Source: Epiperipatus broadwayi
Taxonomy: Eukaryota > Onychophora > Udeonychophora > Euonychophora > Peripatidae
Length of the DNA stretch: 64,000 nucleotides
Direction: 5' to 3'
NCBI GenBank assembly: GCA_028023455.1
Contig: JAQFVV010000049.1
Coordinates: forward strand, 7,328,647 to 7,392,646
Numbering within the stretch: position 1 is the stretch's first letter; the number at the start of each line of letters is the position of its first letter. Under the pieces are notes generated by a model, which searched no databases, was not told where the DNA came from, and saw nothing but the letters and a program-made list of their open reading frames with translations. Of this stretch, positions 12,681-24,110 are shown piece after piece. Made by a program: the position numbers and the translations under genes.

Positions 12681-13650
12681 AAAGATAGTTTTAAATCTTC
12701 AAACTGAGACTTATAAAAATGTAATAAAAATCTACTATGAACCTTCAAGGGATTAGATAACCCCAGGAATTAATTTGTGTGCACAAAATAGTAGATTATG
12801 GCCAACAAGCTGCTAATGTAGTGTGGCAATTACCTATTTGAAAAAAAAAAATTATACCCAAAATACATATATTCATTCATACCAATCTAAATATTTTCTA
12901 TGACAATATCTTAATTCTCATTTACTCAGTAATTTCAATAATAAATTTAAATAATAATCTGAATTCTTCTCATATCATTCATAAGTTTTTTTTAATTAAA
13001 CTTTTCCTATTTCATTTGATTTTACATAACATTTATATTTTTTGGTAAAATATTTTTTAATGTGCATATTTTTTTATTTTTTATTATATTTACCAATGTA
13101 TTTGTTACACTCACACCTTTACTGCATATATAGTACTAATTAAATGGTCAAATATAGAATTATTTTCTATTCATTTATTTTTTGCTACTTTAGTTATTAT
13201 GTATTTCATTTCCATGTTGTAACAAACAGTTTACTATTAAGTGGAAGAAAATTTTTTAATCTTTTAAAAAAAGATTATTTTTATAACTGTTATTATCACA
13301 TGAATGATTGTGATTATTCGCATGATAACCAAACACTTACAGTTTGCTCACTAATATGTAATAGTCAAAATGCTGAGATATTTTTAATTGTAAGATCAAA
13401 AAAATACATTGTCTCTTTTATCAAATATCTGAATTTAAATTAAGACATTGGTTAGGATTTTTATTTTTAATATAAAATAAATGTATGTTTATTTCTTAGT
13501 TATTTTGTTTTAGTAATGAATTTTCTGACAGTAACTATAAATAAGTGGAAGATTAATAATATAGGTGAAAACATAATGCATACATTAATATTTTGTTGGA
13601 TATTTTTGTTAGAAACAATTTAATATTAAAAGAAAATATATCTATATACA
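12681..13650. other. AT-rich sequence with one unassigned ORF
   Basis: The only long frame, 13144-13443 (+, 99 codons), has an aromatic, hydrophobic N-terminus but no recognisable motif, no upstream promoter I can identify and AT-driven composition. I treat it as a chance frame. Nothing else is recognisable. Confidence 0.4.
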
Positions 13651-14200
13651 CCTGGGTCTCTTTTTATGCGGATTTATTTAACATGATTTTGAAGTTACGC
13701 GATTCACATTTCTCCGGAAGTCGAACTTCGATAATGCAATATTACTTTAAATAATAAATTTCATGCACTTACATCATATTGAAAGTAATAGCACATTATT
13801 GGAATTCGACTTTCATCTTAGTAATGTCAATATTTTCAGTGCTTTATAGTAGTAAGATTTTATGCAATAATGAAATTAAAATCATGATTTCCACATTTTA
13901 TGTATACACACATTAAATTTTACAAGACTATAATGTAAATTTGTTCAAACATTGTCCGTGTTAATTTTGCATTTTAAATCACATTCTCATTTCAACAAAA
14001 ATTTTATTAACAATAAATAGTGATTACATACTAATAAAGGATAGATAAATGAATAAATTGTACAATAATATGATTGTATAATGTTCTATTTGTTATCTGG
14101 CTAGATTTTGTTATGAGAGTACAATTGTTATACTCTTATGTGGTTAGGTATAGTGATGAGATTCTAATAACTTGATTAATGGAATAAGCATTTTTTATAT
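13650..14200 (+). mobile_element. left end of a pogo/Tigger-like DNA transposon
   Basis: Starting next to a TA, the sequence CACCTGGGTCTCTTTTTATG followed by CGGATTTATTTAAC and GAAGTTACGCGATTCACATT resembles the terminal region of Tigger-type (pogo, Tc1/mariner superfamily) elements, whose ends carry repeated ACGCGATT-like words. Its partner is at 20860-20909 in inverted orientation (CCCCAGGTG then TA). Between them lies a complete Tx1-type LINE. No transposase frame survives on this side. The family call is inference from end sequence and TA flanks. Confidence 0.5.
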
Positions 14201-14263
14201 AAACATGAATATTTTCTTTTAGAATTTCCTATTCTATAATGCTGGGTAGGTGGGAGTTGATAA

Positions 14264-17200
14264 TCAGGAAAAGGAAAGTGCAGTTAAAGACCAGGTGTCA
14301 TCAAAGACTTTACTGGAGGCCAGGAGCTGGTCACGTTTCTTGATTTTTTTGAGCGTTTGATAAAACAATGGTATGATTTGTGGAGGGGGTAATTCCATGA
14401 GAGTTTTGCATCTCACTATCCATATGGAATAAAGGACAAAGGTAGAAAGCCTTATTATTGAAAAAAACCCATTATGAATGGCATTTTCAAGTGAGAAAAT
14501 CATATCAGGTCTTATGTTGGAATTGATTATAATTATATCTTTCAGTGTTTTAAGTCTTGGGCACCGGTGTATAATATGGTCTATGGTTTCATCTTCATGA
14601 GCACACAGACGACATATAGGGTCAATGCTGGTAAAACCTCTTCGGTAATAAAGGAACCAATTCGTGGGAAGCGCATTAAGATTTATTTTAATGATGAAGT
14701 CAAGGAATTTGGGTTCCAGACTCCATCTTTTAAAGTGTGAAATGAGTCTTTGGTTGGTTACTTTTAGGCTGTTTTTTATGGGTTGTTGATTATAGTTGAT
14801 TATATTGTATGCTTCCCATAAGGTGATTTTTTTGTTAAGGTTAAAGGGCATTATTGGGTTATAAAGTTGTAGGTGGTCTATTAGGGAGGCTATCCATGAA
14901 CTGGCAGAGGGCGGAGGATGATCTGTCAGTGTAATTTTTTTAATAATGCTGGAGTATCCACAGGAGAGGATCAGATTATGTAGAGTATTGTGGGTTTTCT
15001 GTAAAATTATTGCTTGTATTGAGTGGAATGACAGTCCATTGAACCTGCATGGTCGTTGGATGCCTCGCAAGCTAATAGCAACTGTCCTTCCTCTCCAAAG
15101 AAGTTTGGTACATAATCGGTTGATTTTATTTTGAAACTGTTTAGACATTTTTACGAATGAAAGGTAATATGAGATTTTTGGCATTATGATCATGTTGAGG
15201 AGGCCAACCTTTCCATATAATGAAAGGTATACTCTAGAGAGTGACGTGGTGATGGCTTCAGTTGAAAGGAGGATTGCATCTTGAATCTCTCTTGCCATTA
15301 CAGTTTGTGTTTTGAAGATTAGGAAACCTAGGTATCTTTGGGGTTTTGCAGAAAAGGGAGAGTTAATTTGTTTACCAGACATAATCTTCCAGATGGAAGA
15401 TTTGTTAAAGTTTATTTGTAGACCAAGTTTAGCTGTATTTCTGTTTAAGATGTTCATGAGATGGGGAAGGTATTTAATGGTGGGAAGAACAACCATGATG
15501 TCATCTATATATGCAAATACATTGAAGTTTTTATTGAGAGAGGGAAGGAAAATTCCTGGGAGGTTTTTTTCTATATCCATCAGAAGAGGGTTGATGTATG
15601 CTGTGAAGAAAAGGGCACTGAGTGGAGATCCTTGAGGGATCGACTTGTATGGCTTGAAGCCTGGTGTGATCTTGCCATCAAGAGAGAGAAAAATCTCTCT
15701 GTTGTTGAGCAGATTGCTGATCATCTGAACAATCCCGGCTGGAATGTCGCATTCCGACAGAATATCCAGGAGGATATTTATCTGGACTGAATCAAATGCT
15801 GCCGCAACATCCAGCTGGACAGCAATAGGTTTTGATTTATGATGTCCTCTGATGTAATTGAATAGTGCAGTTACATTGGACATAGCATGCGAGTTTGATG
15901 ATCCCTTTTTTCCGTATTGGTTTGACGAGATATGGCTAAGGATTTGAGTTTGGATTTGATCTTTAATGACTGACTCAATTATCTTGATAAGCAATGGGGT
16001 CATGGAAATTGGCCGGATATTGTTAATGTCGTTTAGTGGTTTAGCTTTTTTAATAAAAGGCACGAGTGCCACTGGGTAAAGATCTGTTATGTTTCTGTTG
16101 CCGGAGGCTAGGTGATCAATCATTTTTTTAATAATTGGCACAGTGAATTGACTGAGGTGTTTGAGAAGGAAATTTGGGATGCCATGAAGGCCAGAATGAA
16201 CGCCGTCAGGGAGAGATGTTATCTTCTTTTTGATTTGGATTTCTGTGATGCCATGTTCGCCGGGGTCCCCAGTATCCAACCAGCTGTTTATAGGAGGAGC
16301 TCCATCTTTTTGCATTAATTGGCAGAATTGTTTGCTGATGTGCTGCATCATTGGAAAGCCAACGAGATTGGTTCTATTAGAATTAATGGATAAGGGAGTG
16401 ATTTGTTTTCTATTGTACCCCAGTGCCCATCTAAGGTAGTCTCTCATCCAGCAGTGTTGTTGTGCTAAGAAACATTTGGCTCTTCTGATGGATATATATT
16501 CTGCAAGGGACTTTTGCTTGATTTTGTAGAGATTTTTAAGGAAGATGATTTTTTCTGTATTTGTGAAATTTTGCTGTAAAGCTTGAAGTTGTATATTAAT
16601 GTCTGTTAGATCATTTAGAAGGCCATTAGGTCCTTTGATTTTCCTGGTGTGGTGATTTAATATGGATTGTAGTATTCCGATGAAGGAAAACCAGCCCTCC
16701 TCAGCAGGAAGGGAAAGGATGTTTATTTTCTGGAAAAGGATGTATGCCTCAGATACTATTGCTTCGGTCATATTTGATTGGGTGATCATGTGCATGGTTT
16801 TACCAGGTCCATCAATAGGTGCAGGGATTAAAATAGGTGTAAGTTGTAAGATTAGAGCCATATGATCAGAGAAATCAACAGGGGCCAAGGCTGCATCAAG
16901 GTTGAAATGGAGGTTTGGGGTGTAGTAAACCAAATCAATCAGGGACTTTTTAGTTTTAGTATAGAAAGAGTAGGCTTCGGGAGGGAAGAAGCCCTCTCCA
17001 CACATTAATCTGCAATTTATTAGATGCAAAAATCTCTTGTTGAAGTCATTGCATGTGGTGTTAAAGTCTCCCAGAAGAATAGTAGGGGAGGCTCTGTTAG
17101 CATTGATGGCATTTAGGATGTGGATTATTTTTAGATATTGAGAGGTGTCTTTGGCTGTATATATATAAGCTATGATGATCAGATAACCCCAATAGTCTAT

Positions 17201-17491
17201 TCCTATGATAATAATATTGGCATCTAGGAATAGAATGCTAAAACTGTTTGGTGGTGTTGACTTGCTGAGCAGAATACCGACTCCACCTGAAGCAGAATGG
17301 CCTATGGAAAATCTAGTAAATCCGAGAGTTGAGAGAAGAGATAGTATTTTATGATCGGTCTTATGGTGATATTTAGTTTCACCCATAAGAAGTATATGAG
17401 GGGAGCAGAGCGAGAGCCAGTTTTTAATAGCTAGAACTCTATCAATTGAGTTGATGCCGTGAATGTTAATGCCAGCAATTTTGCAGAACAT
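14264..17491 (-). CDS. Tx1-like LINE ORF2: AP endonuclease-reverse transcriptase (intact)
   Basis: A 1075-codon frame starting at an ATG 6 bp after the ORF1 stop. It would nick target DNA and prime reverse transcription of its own RNA from that nick. Endonuclease (residues 1-220): Asn9, GET with Glu38, GDFN with Asp142 and Asn144, Asp186 in SLIDLVYY, and SDH at 208-210, all expected catalytic positions. Reverse transcriptase (about 470-740): NIRPISMTPLLIKIIES, DVAAAFDSV (Asp561, Asp567), IPQGSPLSALFF at 618-629, and the catalytic box YIDD at 661-664 (most LINEs have YADD or FADD). C-terminus: C960-x2-C963-x8-H972-x4-C977, the CCHC motif after LINE RTs. No internal stop, frameshift or missing catalytic residue, and length is normal for the family. 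It is more G+C-rich than its surroundings. The absence of disabling changes suggests a recent insertion. Confidence 0.9.
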   Translation of the reverse strand: MFCKIAGINIHGINSIDRVLAIKNWLSLCSPHILLMGETKYHHKTDHKILSLLSTLGFTRFSIGHSASGGVGILLSKSTPPNSFSILFLDANIIIIGIDYWGYLIIIAYIYTAKDTSQYLKIIHILNAINANRASPTILLGDFNTTCNDFNKRFLHLINCRLMCGEGFFPPEAYSFYTKTKKSLIDLVYYTPNLHFNLDAALAPVDFSDHMALILQLTPILIPAPIDGPGKTMHMITQSNMTEAIVSEAYILFQKINILSLPAEEGWFSFIGILQSILNHHTRKIKGPNGLLNDLTDINIQLQALQQNFTNTEKIIFLKNLYKIKQKSLAEYISIRRAKCFLAQQHCWMRDYLRWALGYNRKQITPLSINSNRTNLVGFPMMQHISKQFCQLMQKDGAPPINSWLDTGDPGEHGITEIQIKKKITSLPDGVHSGLHGIPNFLLKHLSQFTVPIIKKMIDHLASGNRNITDLYPVALVPFIKKAKPLNDINNIRPISMTPLLIKIIESVIKDQIQTQILSHISSNQYGKKGSSNSHAMSNVTALFNYIRGHHKSKPIAVQLDVAAAFDSVQINILLDILSECDIPAGIVQMISNLLNNREIFLSLDGKITPGFKPYKSIPQGSPLSALFFTAYINPLLMDIEKNLPGIFLPSLNKNFNVFAYIDDIMVVLPTIKYLPHLMNILNRNTAKLGLQINFNKSSIWKIMSGKQINSPFSAKPQRYLGFLIFKTQTVMAREIQDAILLSTEAITTSLSRVYLSLYGKVGLLNMIIMPKISYYLSFVKMSKQFQNKINRLCTKLLWRGRTVAISLRGIQRPCRFNGLSFHSIQAIILQKTHNTLHNLILSCGYSSIIKKITLTDHPPPSASSWIASLIDHLQLYNPIMPFNLNKKITLWEAYNIINYNQQPIKNSLKVTNQRLISHFKRWSLEPKFLDFIIKINLNALPTNWFLYYRRGFTSIDPICRLCAHEDETIDHIIHRCPRLKTLKDIIIINSNIRPDMIFSLENAIHNGFFSIIRLSTFVLYSIWIVRCKTLMELPPPQIIPLFYQTLKKIKKRDQLLASSKVFDDTWSLTALSFS

Positions 17492-17497
17492 GATAGA

Positions 17498-20145
17498 TTA
17501 ATCCAAACCGTCCTCAGCAAAGAGTACCAAGTCAATGTGGGACATCTCCATGTTAATGAGGTTTGATGTTGTTTGGCAATCAGAGTCTTGTGATTGAATT
17601 TGTGGATGGATTGATGATATAGTTGTTGGTTGAGGAAATGCATCCATGAAGTCTTCGGTGTCTGATGAAGTAGTGTAATCTGTCTGAGATTCATCAGAAG
17701 GATCAATGGTATCAATGTTTGTAGGATCCATGGTTTTCCTCTTTTTTTCTATGGATTTGCGAGGCTTTGTGCTTGATATATCTGAAATTTGCTTGTTAGA
17801 GGGTGGAGGTGAGTAATGTATCAGATGGGCGCTATCATCATCAGAGCTTGATTTATCTGAATAAATTGATTTTCTTTTAATTTTCTTATTTGTATTTTGG
17901 GTATTTGTTGTGTCAGTTTTTTGAGGGTTTTTAAGTTTAATAGTGTTTTTTTTCATTTTCCTGTTCTTTTGATAAAAGTGTTTTTTTATTGTTATAGGAA
18001 TTTGTTTTAAATTTTAGACCTGAGTCATTTTCGGTTTGCTGTAACTGTTGGGAAACATTAACTATGCTGACTTTCAGGTTGTGTGTTTGACAAGTCTTTT
18101 CATCTGGATGGTTAATTATTGCAGGAGTTGAAGAATTGAGGACAGTTTGTGGATCACTTTGTTTAGGTTTACTGGACTTAACTGACCCACATGAAGATGT
18201 ATCAGTGGTTTTAGACTGGGTGGGAGTTGTTATGGATGGATTGTTTTGAAATTTTTTGAGTGTATTTTCTTCATCACTTGTATTTTCCTTGCTCTCGTCA
18301 GGTGGTTTGGTCATATTGCATTCTTTTGTATCAAGAGTTTGGCCTAGTATTGTTTCTCGGAGATTAGTATAATATGTATCGTATGTAAGATCTTTAGTCT
18401 TATCGGTTTGAGTGATTGATTTAGGCGCAGTATATGTAATTGCTTGGATCTCTGATTCACTACTATTAGTGTAGAGGTTGTTGTTTGTTCTTTCTTGAAT
18501 ATTTTCATTTTGAAAGATAGGTTTGGATGTGAAAGGGTTTGTTGGAGGATTTATTTGACTCAGGTTGTCTGGGTTTGTGAGGTTGCTAATTGAATTAGGC
18601 CCATGTGGTGATTGTCTATTTAATGATGTGAAAGCCGTGTTAGTAGGTCTACCAGGACATCTGTGAACTTTATTCTTTTTAATACCACAGTGTGTACATA
18701 TTCTTGCTGCACAATCTTTAATGAGGTGTGTTCTTTGAAGGCAGAAGAAACATTGTGGATGTACTCCCCTGAAAGTCAAAACCATAGGAGAGCCTCTTGC
18801 AGTAATAATAGTGGGTATGTCAGTGGGTATAATGTTTTTCTTCAATGTAAGTGTGAAGATAACTTGTATTGGACAGGATTTGATCTTCACAGTGAGGGTT
18901 TAATAGGTGTTTAAATTTGCTAACTGAACCATAATTAATAAGAATGTCTTGTAGTTCTTGTTCTTTCAAGTGAGCAAGGCAGTTTTGGATTCTGCCGGAT
19001 AGTGTAACAGGACGGTTCATATCTATGGAGCATAGTATAAAATTTCCTAAAGATCTGTATTTATTTTTAAAGTTCATACGGTCCGCCCACGTTTTAAACT
19101 CAACGATAACTTAGCGGTCATTGGGATGATTAAGAATCATATGAATGCCTCTGCCTAATTGTTTTTGATTGATTAGACTGTATAGCTGTTCTAGAGGGAA
19201 CTTATATAGAGCACATTGTTGATTTGTTATAGCTAAGATTAACGATTTATCGCTGTAGTAGTTAGCAAACGATTTATATAGGCTATTGGGAATCATTTTG
19301 TTGAACTCATTATTTATTTTTAGGAACATGTCATCATTAAGTTCGTTTATATTAAATGAGACATTTTCCAAAGTGTTTGATTCTTGTTCTATGTCTAGTT
19401 CTGAGATATTCAAATATAGTTCATTGAAATTATCGGCCTTAATATTTTCGGAGATGCTCTCAGAATTTTTAGACCTTACGATATTTGCGTACGTAGAGGA
19501 ATTTTTCAATATTGGTATTGAAGAAATTGGATTAGATTGTAAGTTGGCTGAAGTAGCAATGGATTGTTCTGCACTATAATCTTTGTTTGTTCTGGAATGT
19601 GATTTATCGGTTTTAAAATTTATTTCTTCTTTTTGATTTTTAAATTTACTGTTGACAAACTGTAATGTGTCAGCACTGGTTTTGTCGACCTCTGGTGGAA
19701 AAGTTTTTACTTTAAAAAATTCGCCGAAATCATCTTGTCGGTAATTTTGTCTATTATTATCAGATATGGTTTCCAGGGTATTATTGGGCAAAGTAAATTG
19801 CTCATTAGAGTCTTCTGAGGGTGCATAAAGTCTTCGGAGAGGTGATGATTGGTTTTTGCTTGAATTTTTAAGAATTTCAATAGTTTCGCTTGATGAGATA
19901 TTAATGCTATTACTTATATTAGGGGTAAGTTGAATATTTTCTAAACTTTTGTTGATATTTGTGATGCTGTTTTCTTTTGAAATATTGGTTTGTGGGTTTT
20001 TATTTGTTGTAGAAGTTATTTTGGATGAATTTAGATTAGATCTAAGACTATAAAATTTACGACCGATGACTGCATTGCTAGATTGAATGCTGAGATCGGG
20101 GCTAACCTTAATTTGCAAGTTATCGATTATATTATCACTTTCCAT
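17498..20145 (-). pseudogene. Tx1-like LINE ORF1, gag-like with CCHC zinc knuckles, damaged
   Basis: The frame opens with an ATG at 20145 (344 codons, Ser/Asn/Lys-rich, probably disordered) and meets a TAA at 19111-19113; the same frame continues through 19077-18820. A frame change near 18890-18830 then leads into 18890-17937, and another near 17950 into 17956-17498. The middle segment carries FTLTLKKNI, TIITARGSPM and the knuckle pair CFFCLQRTHLIKDC (C-x2-C-x4-H-x4-C) and CTHCGIKKNKVHRC. This is the RNA-binding, ribonucleoprotein-forming protein of L1/Tx1 elements. The tail is Ser/Thr/Lys-rich and acidic. Whether each break is a mutation or a family feature is uncertain, but the TAA and at least the first frameshift look like damage, in contrast to the intact ORF2. 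Confidence 0.75.
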
Positions 20146-20340
20146 AATATATAATGATTAAAACTGACTTACCTTGAATAAGAAACGTAAAGGTAAGGGG
20201 ACAATTGTCCCTATCTTCCTGAAATTGAATCGCTAAGGGATGCTTTTTGTAAGACCAGTTGCAAAGATGGCTGCCAAAAGCGGAAGTGAAATCACATTGT
20301 TTTTGCTTTTTAAAAAAGAACGTAATTAATTATTAATCAT
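20146..20340 (-). promoter_or_regulatory. LINE 5' UTR with a YY1-like site
   Basis: Upstream of ORF1, the + strand at 20264-20275 reads AAGATGGCTGCC, a close match to the YY1 consensus; in element sense it is GGCAGCCATCTT. In vertebrate L1, a YY1 site at the extreme 5' end fixes transcription start. Here the site lies about 120 bp upstream of ORF1, in the opposite orientation to that of human L1. It is a candidate internal promoter element, by analogy only. Confidence 0.4.
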
Positions 20341-20915
20341 TTAGTGTCCGCAAGTTTATTTTTAAAAGGTGAGTAATAGCAGTGGGCACAATTAAAATTG
20401 AAAATTAAAAAATTAAAGACAAAAATAAGAATTTAATTTTTAGTTGTTAGATTAATTACTAATTATGTTGTCACCAGAAAACCATTAATACAATATGAAA
20501 GTGACGTTGGCCCTAGTTGTATTTCCTCTTGTGAAGAATCTGATTTTTTACCAGTTTGCAAACGAACCTGTTTATTGGCAAATAATGATAATAATTAAAA
20601 CATGTATAAAAAATGTAAATTACTGTAAATTAAGCATAAATATATATTGTTTTGAATAAAATTAAATATTATAGTTAAAAAAAGTTTGTCTTGTATCAAT
20701 GTTTTTCAAATTTGAAATTTTTTATTAGTCATATTTTATTTCCTTATTTTTTTGCACGAATTTTAAAGTAATTTTACGTTGGTGCTTTGCTTTTACGTGA
20801 TTTTGAAAAATCACAGTCCACATCCCCTCTTTTTCAAGGTAAGTTACGTCTATTTTTGTGCGATTTTGTTTGTGCGTGTTTTCTGAGGAACCTATCTATC
20901 ACGTAAAACAAGCCC
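20341..20915 (+). mobile_element. right end of the pogo/Tigger-like transposon
   Basis: It ends ACGTAAAACAAGCCCCAGGTG followed by TA, preceded by GTGCGATTTTGTTTGTGCG and TCTGAGGAACC, typical of Tigger-type right ends. A short frame at about 20465-20600 reads ESDVGPSCISSCEESDF, then a basic stretch and stop, resembling the Ser/acidic tail of pogo-type transposases. The rest of the transposase is gone. With 13650-14200 this encloses the Tx1-like LINE. Confidence 0.5.
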
Positions 20916-22860
20916 CAGGTGTACTTTAAAAAAATAGAGTTTTCATTACTTTATTCAGCAGTTTTAAAAAGTGGAACTCAATGTCAAATTAAGATTTTTG
21001 TATATTGGAATTAAGAATTGGAATATTAAATCACTTACAAAAAAAAGTGACATCCAGAAAAATACAGCATGTGATATGAAAAAAAAGATGGATCAGGTAA
21101 AGTAGATGCATCGGATTAGCAGTAGTTAAAGTGATGATATATATCAGACAGTTTCAGTTTTCTAATTGTAATGATATTAAATATCTTATAATAAATGTAC
21201 ACCTTTGTTGGACAAGACAAATTAAAGGAACTATAAAAAAAACAACTCTCTTATTTAATGTTTTACAGTAAACTTAAGTATGATTTTTGTAAAAGAAGAA
21301 CTTTACTTGATAAAAATTACCTCCAAAACATTCTTAAAAAGTGTAATATTTATTTCTTTTATTTAAAAAATGTGGTTAAAGACAGAATAGTCATAGTGTT
21401 AAAATATTTTTTTTATAAAAACCGATTTACTTATGCAAAAAATCCTTAGATATTTTCTTTTTAAAAGGGTTTAAAATGAGATGACAGATTGTTTTAATTT
21501 TAATAAAAAAGTTAGAAGTAAGAAATGAGTTTTAAAAGATTATTATTTGAGATCAAATATTTTAAATGTTATTGGAATTGATTATATAGATGAGAAAGTT
21601 AAAAGATTGAATTACTTCTGCAAGAAAGAATCAACATAAATTTTGATTCACTGGATAATAACATATAAAATTATGATTTTTATTAAATTTGATCACATTT
21701 ATTAATTAAAATTTATTATATAATCTTTTAAGCTAATTTACTTTTACATTGCTTTTTTATTGTTGTTGCTGTTACTTTTAGTTTCAATTGTCTAATTGTC
21801 TTCTTCAGAAGTCAAAAATTACTGTTTTTTTTTATCTAATTAAAGGATGTTTTAACTTTTTATATTACTGTTAAAAACAATAACAATAATAAAATATCTT
21901 GGAAAAAATTAAAAATTGCACAAAAGAGTACATTTAATTTATTTGTATCCCTTCCAACTACAACTGGAATTGATAATCCATTGAATTAATTTCCTATATA
22001 CTTACAGAATACAACTATCATAAAATATCCTACATGTATTAAAAGTCATATTGTTTTTATAATCTTTTTACCATTATAGATATTAATTATAGATTTTTTA
22101 TAATAAATATTAAAAAATCTCAACATTTTACTGACAAAAATTGAATGTGTCCTGTTAGTGTGTGTGTGTGCAGTATATTGTAAAAATATTGTAATTAGTT
22201 ATGGCACTTTTTAAAAATCTCGATGCTTCTCTTAGAATGCAAACTATCACTTTCATTGGTTTGATTTTTTTAATTGTAAATCATAATTATTTATTAAAAG
22301 GAAAAAAAATAGAACACAGAAATTTTTAAAATATGCTGTTAAACACAGAAGACTGCAAAAGCTGGTAATTTTACTCTTTAGTAAAGAATCATATATTTTA
22401 TTTAAATATGCACATTAGTTTTACTTTATTAAAATTCAATAAGTGCATGCAATAATATATACAAAACATAATAATATGTGTAGGATATTTCATAGCAGCT
22501 CTTACCTGTAAGTACCAAAAACTAACATACTTGGTAGTTTATGAATTATTTGAGAGTTATTAATGAAATAAAAAGCTAAAAATTATTTTAATTGGAAAAT
22601 TAATTTTCCATTTATTTAAAATTTAAATATATTATTTAATTAGAAAATTTATTTTTTAATTTATATAAATATATTCATGAAGTTGATTGTCCAGTTAACA
22701 AGTCATAAGATGTTCAAGTAAGTTGAACGACAACAGTTGTGGTCAATCAACTAAACCAAGAAATTTTTACTTTGCTATTTTTTGAGATTTTTATTAATAT
22801 AGATTACACAAGTCCCCAATTATTTTTATATTTTCTCTTCTTTGTAACATTTTTTTTCAT
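20916..22860. other. AT-rich sequence, no gene seen
   Basis: A 63-codon frame at 21258-21449 (+) has no family motif. A short TG run lies at 22159-22170. Nothing else is recognisable. Confidence 0.45.
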
Positions 22861-22955
22861 GTGTCATAGCATCAACCAATAAGCGAACCCGCTAACCCAG
22901 GACAACTGCTTGTAAAGCAGCTGTCGCTGACCTCTCGACCACCAATGCTTGACTT
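22861..22955 (-). repeat. tRNA-Gly-like SINE copy
   Basis: The minus strand begins GCATTGGTGGTCGAGAGGTC and has an anticodon-arm-like AGCTGCTTTACAAGCAG, a GGGTTCGCTT T-loop (B box) and a closing TTGATGC that pairs with the start. It ends with the tail TATGACAC. Eukaryotic tRNA-Gly(UCC) genes start GCGTTGGTGG, so the parent was probably tRNA-Gly. The extra bases before the T loop show it is not a working tRNA. Other copies: 26063-26145, 37771-37835, 41440-41525. Confidence 0.7.
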
Positions 22956-22960
22956 GTAAA

Positions 22961-24110
22961 ATATTTTTTAAGTTAAAATTATTAAAAAAAAATTATATAT
23001 TAGTTATGAACTATACTATCTCCAGTCAACAAAATGTTTTCGTATGTGACATTTAGAGCAGTTTTTCATAACATATAGTAAGCTTTTATAGAGTAATTGA
23101 TTTTAAAGTAGTGAATATTAAAATGTTGTTTGTAATGTACTATTTATGCTGTAGTAAGTGTTATTATGGTTCTTGGGTAATATTTTATTTTTGAGTACAT
23201 TTTTTATGATAGTGATCAAATTACAATATTATTTATTATACTTAAATTTATGACTGTTTACCAAACCTATTATAGTTATTACTATTTTTTCAAGTAATAA
23301 AGCAATTAAAAACAATACAATGTTTATTTACAATCAAGTATGAATATTATAGCCAACTGCTGTGCACATATTACCAGCAGGCCCAACATGTGGTAGATAA
23401 TGGAATAGCCTTTAGAAGTTAAAGCCAACTATGAATAACAAATAAACATTGCCTCAATAAAGAGTTCCTGTTGCCTTGCAAAACAAAATGTTGATCATTA
23501 AAACTAAGTAATGTTTCTAATACAATCACACTTTTCTATTTCCTGCTTTTTCTTTTTCAATTATTTAAGTTATTCTAGAACCCAGTCATCATGACCATCT
23601 CATGCTATTGGATATCTTTTTATATTAATTGTTATGATGGGATTGTCTTTGTGCCACAACAATTTCATATTTTAACTATATCTACAGAATTTCTAATTCC
23701 AATTCCGTTTTTTCTTGTCCTTTTAGCTCAAGCCTTTGAGAATTGAAAAGCAATAATGATGATAGGCTTAATAGGCTGACAAATGTCTTTTTTCTAAAGC
23801 AGTCCAATCACTAATGGCCTGGATAGCAACTGGATTTCAGTAAGATAGGAGTTCCAGTTGGAAAAGATTAAAAAGCACTATTTCTTTTTCCATTGAAATG
23901 GATAGATTTACAAAATGTAGTCTTAAAAATAGTCTATCTCACAAAATCTGACTAGGTTGTTGCATCTAGTGGATTACTCATTTCAACAGTAGAAATAATA
24001 AAAATAACAGTAGTAATATTAGTAATAATGGTAAAGTAAGAAGCAATGATAGTATTAAATATAAAGATTATAAATCTAAATTTTATTGCTAAATATAAAT
24101 ATATGGTATG
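22961..24110. other. AT-rich sequence, no gene seen
   Basis: No recognisable frame. Slightly richer in G+C between about 23350 and 23960, which may be an old repeat I cannot identify. Confidence 0.4.

Larger units (their letters stand above)
14210..20340 (-). mobile_element. Tx1-clade (L1 superclade) non-LTR retrotransposon
   Basis: A roughly 6.1-kb element on the minus strand: 5' UTR (about 20146-20340), ORF1 with a zinc-knuckle region (20145 to 17498, damaged), a 6-bp gap, ORF2 with endonuclease and reverse transcriptase (17491-14264, intact), and a short 3' UTR (14263 to about 14210). Full length, two ORFs, a gag-like ORF1 ending in CCHC-type knuckles and an APE endonuclease followed by RT and a C-terminal CCHC motif are the layout of Tx1-type L1 elements. 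The exact ends are approximate because I could not fix a target-site duplication. Confidence 0.8.

Noticed and set aside
13144-13443. 99-codon frame with hydrophobic start
   Set aside because: No family motif, composition matches surrounding AT-rich DNA, no homologous copy in the window. Kept only as an unassigned stretch.
14946-16865. Several plus-strand open frames of 62-109 codons
   Set aside because: They lie antisense within the intact ORF2 of the Tx1-like LINE; ordinary shadows of a G+C-richer coding region.
17431-17715. 94-codon minus frame across the ORF1/ORF2 junction
   Set aside because: Overlaps the true ends of both ORFs in another frame and contains no motif.
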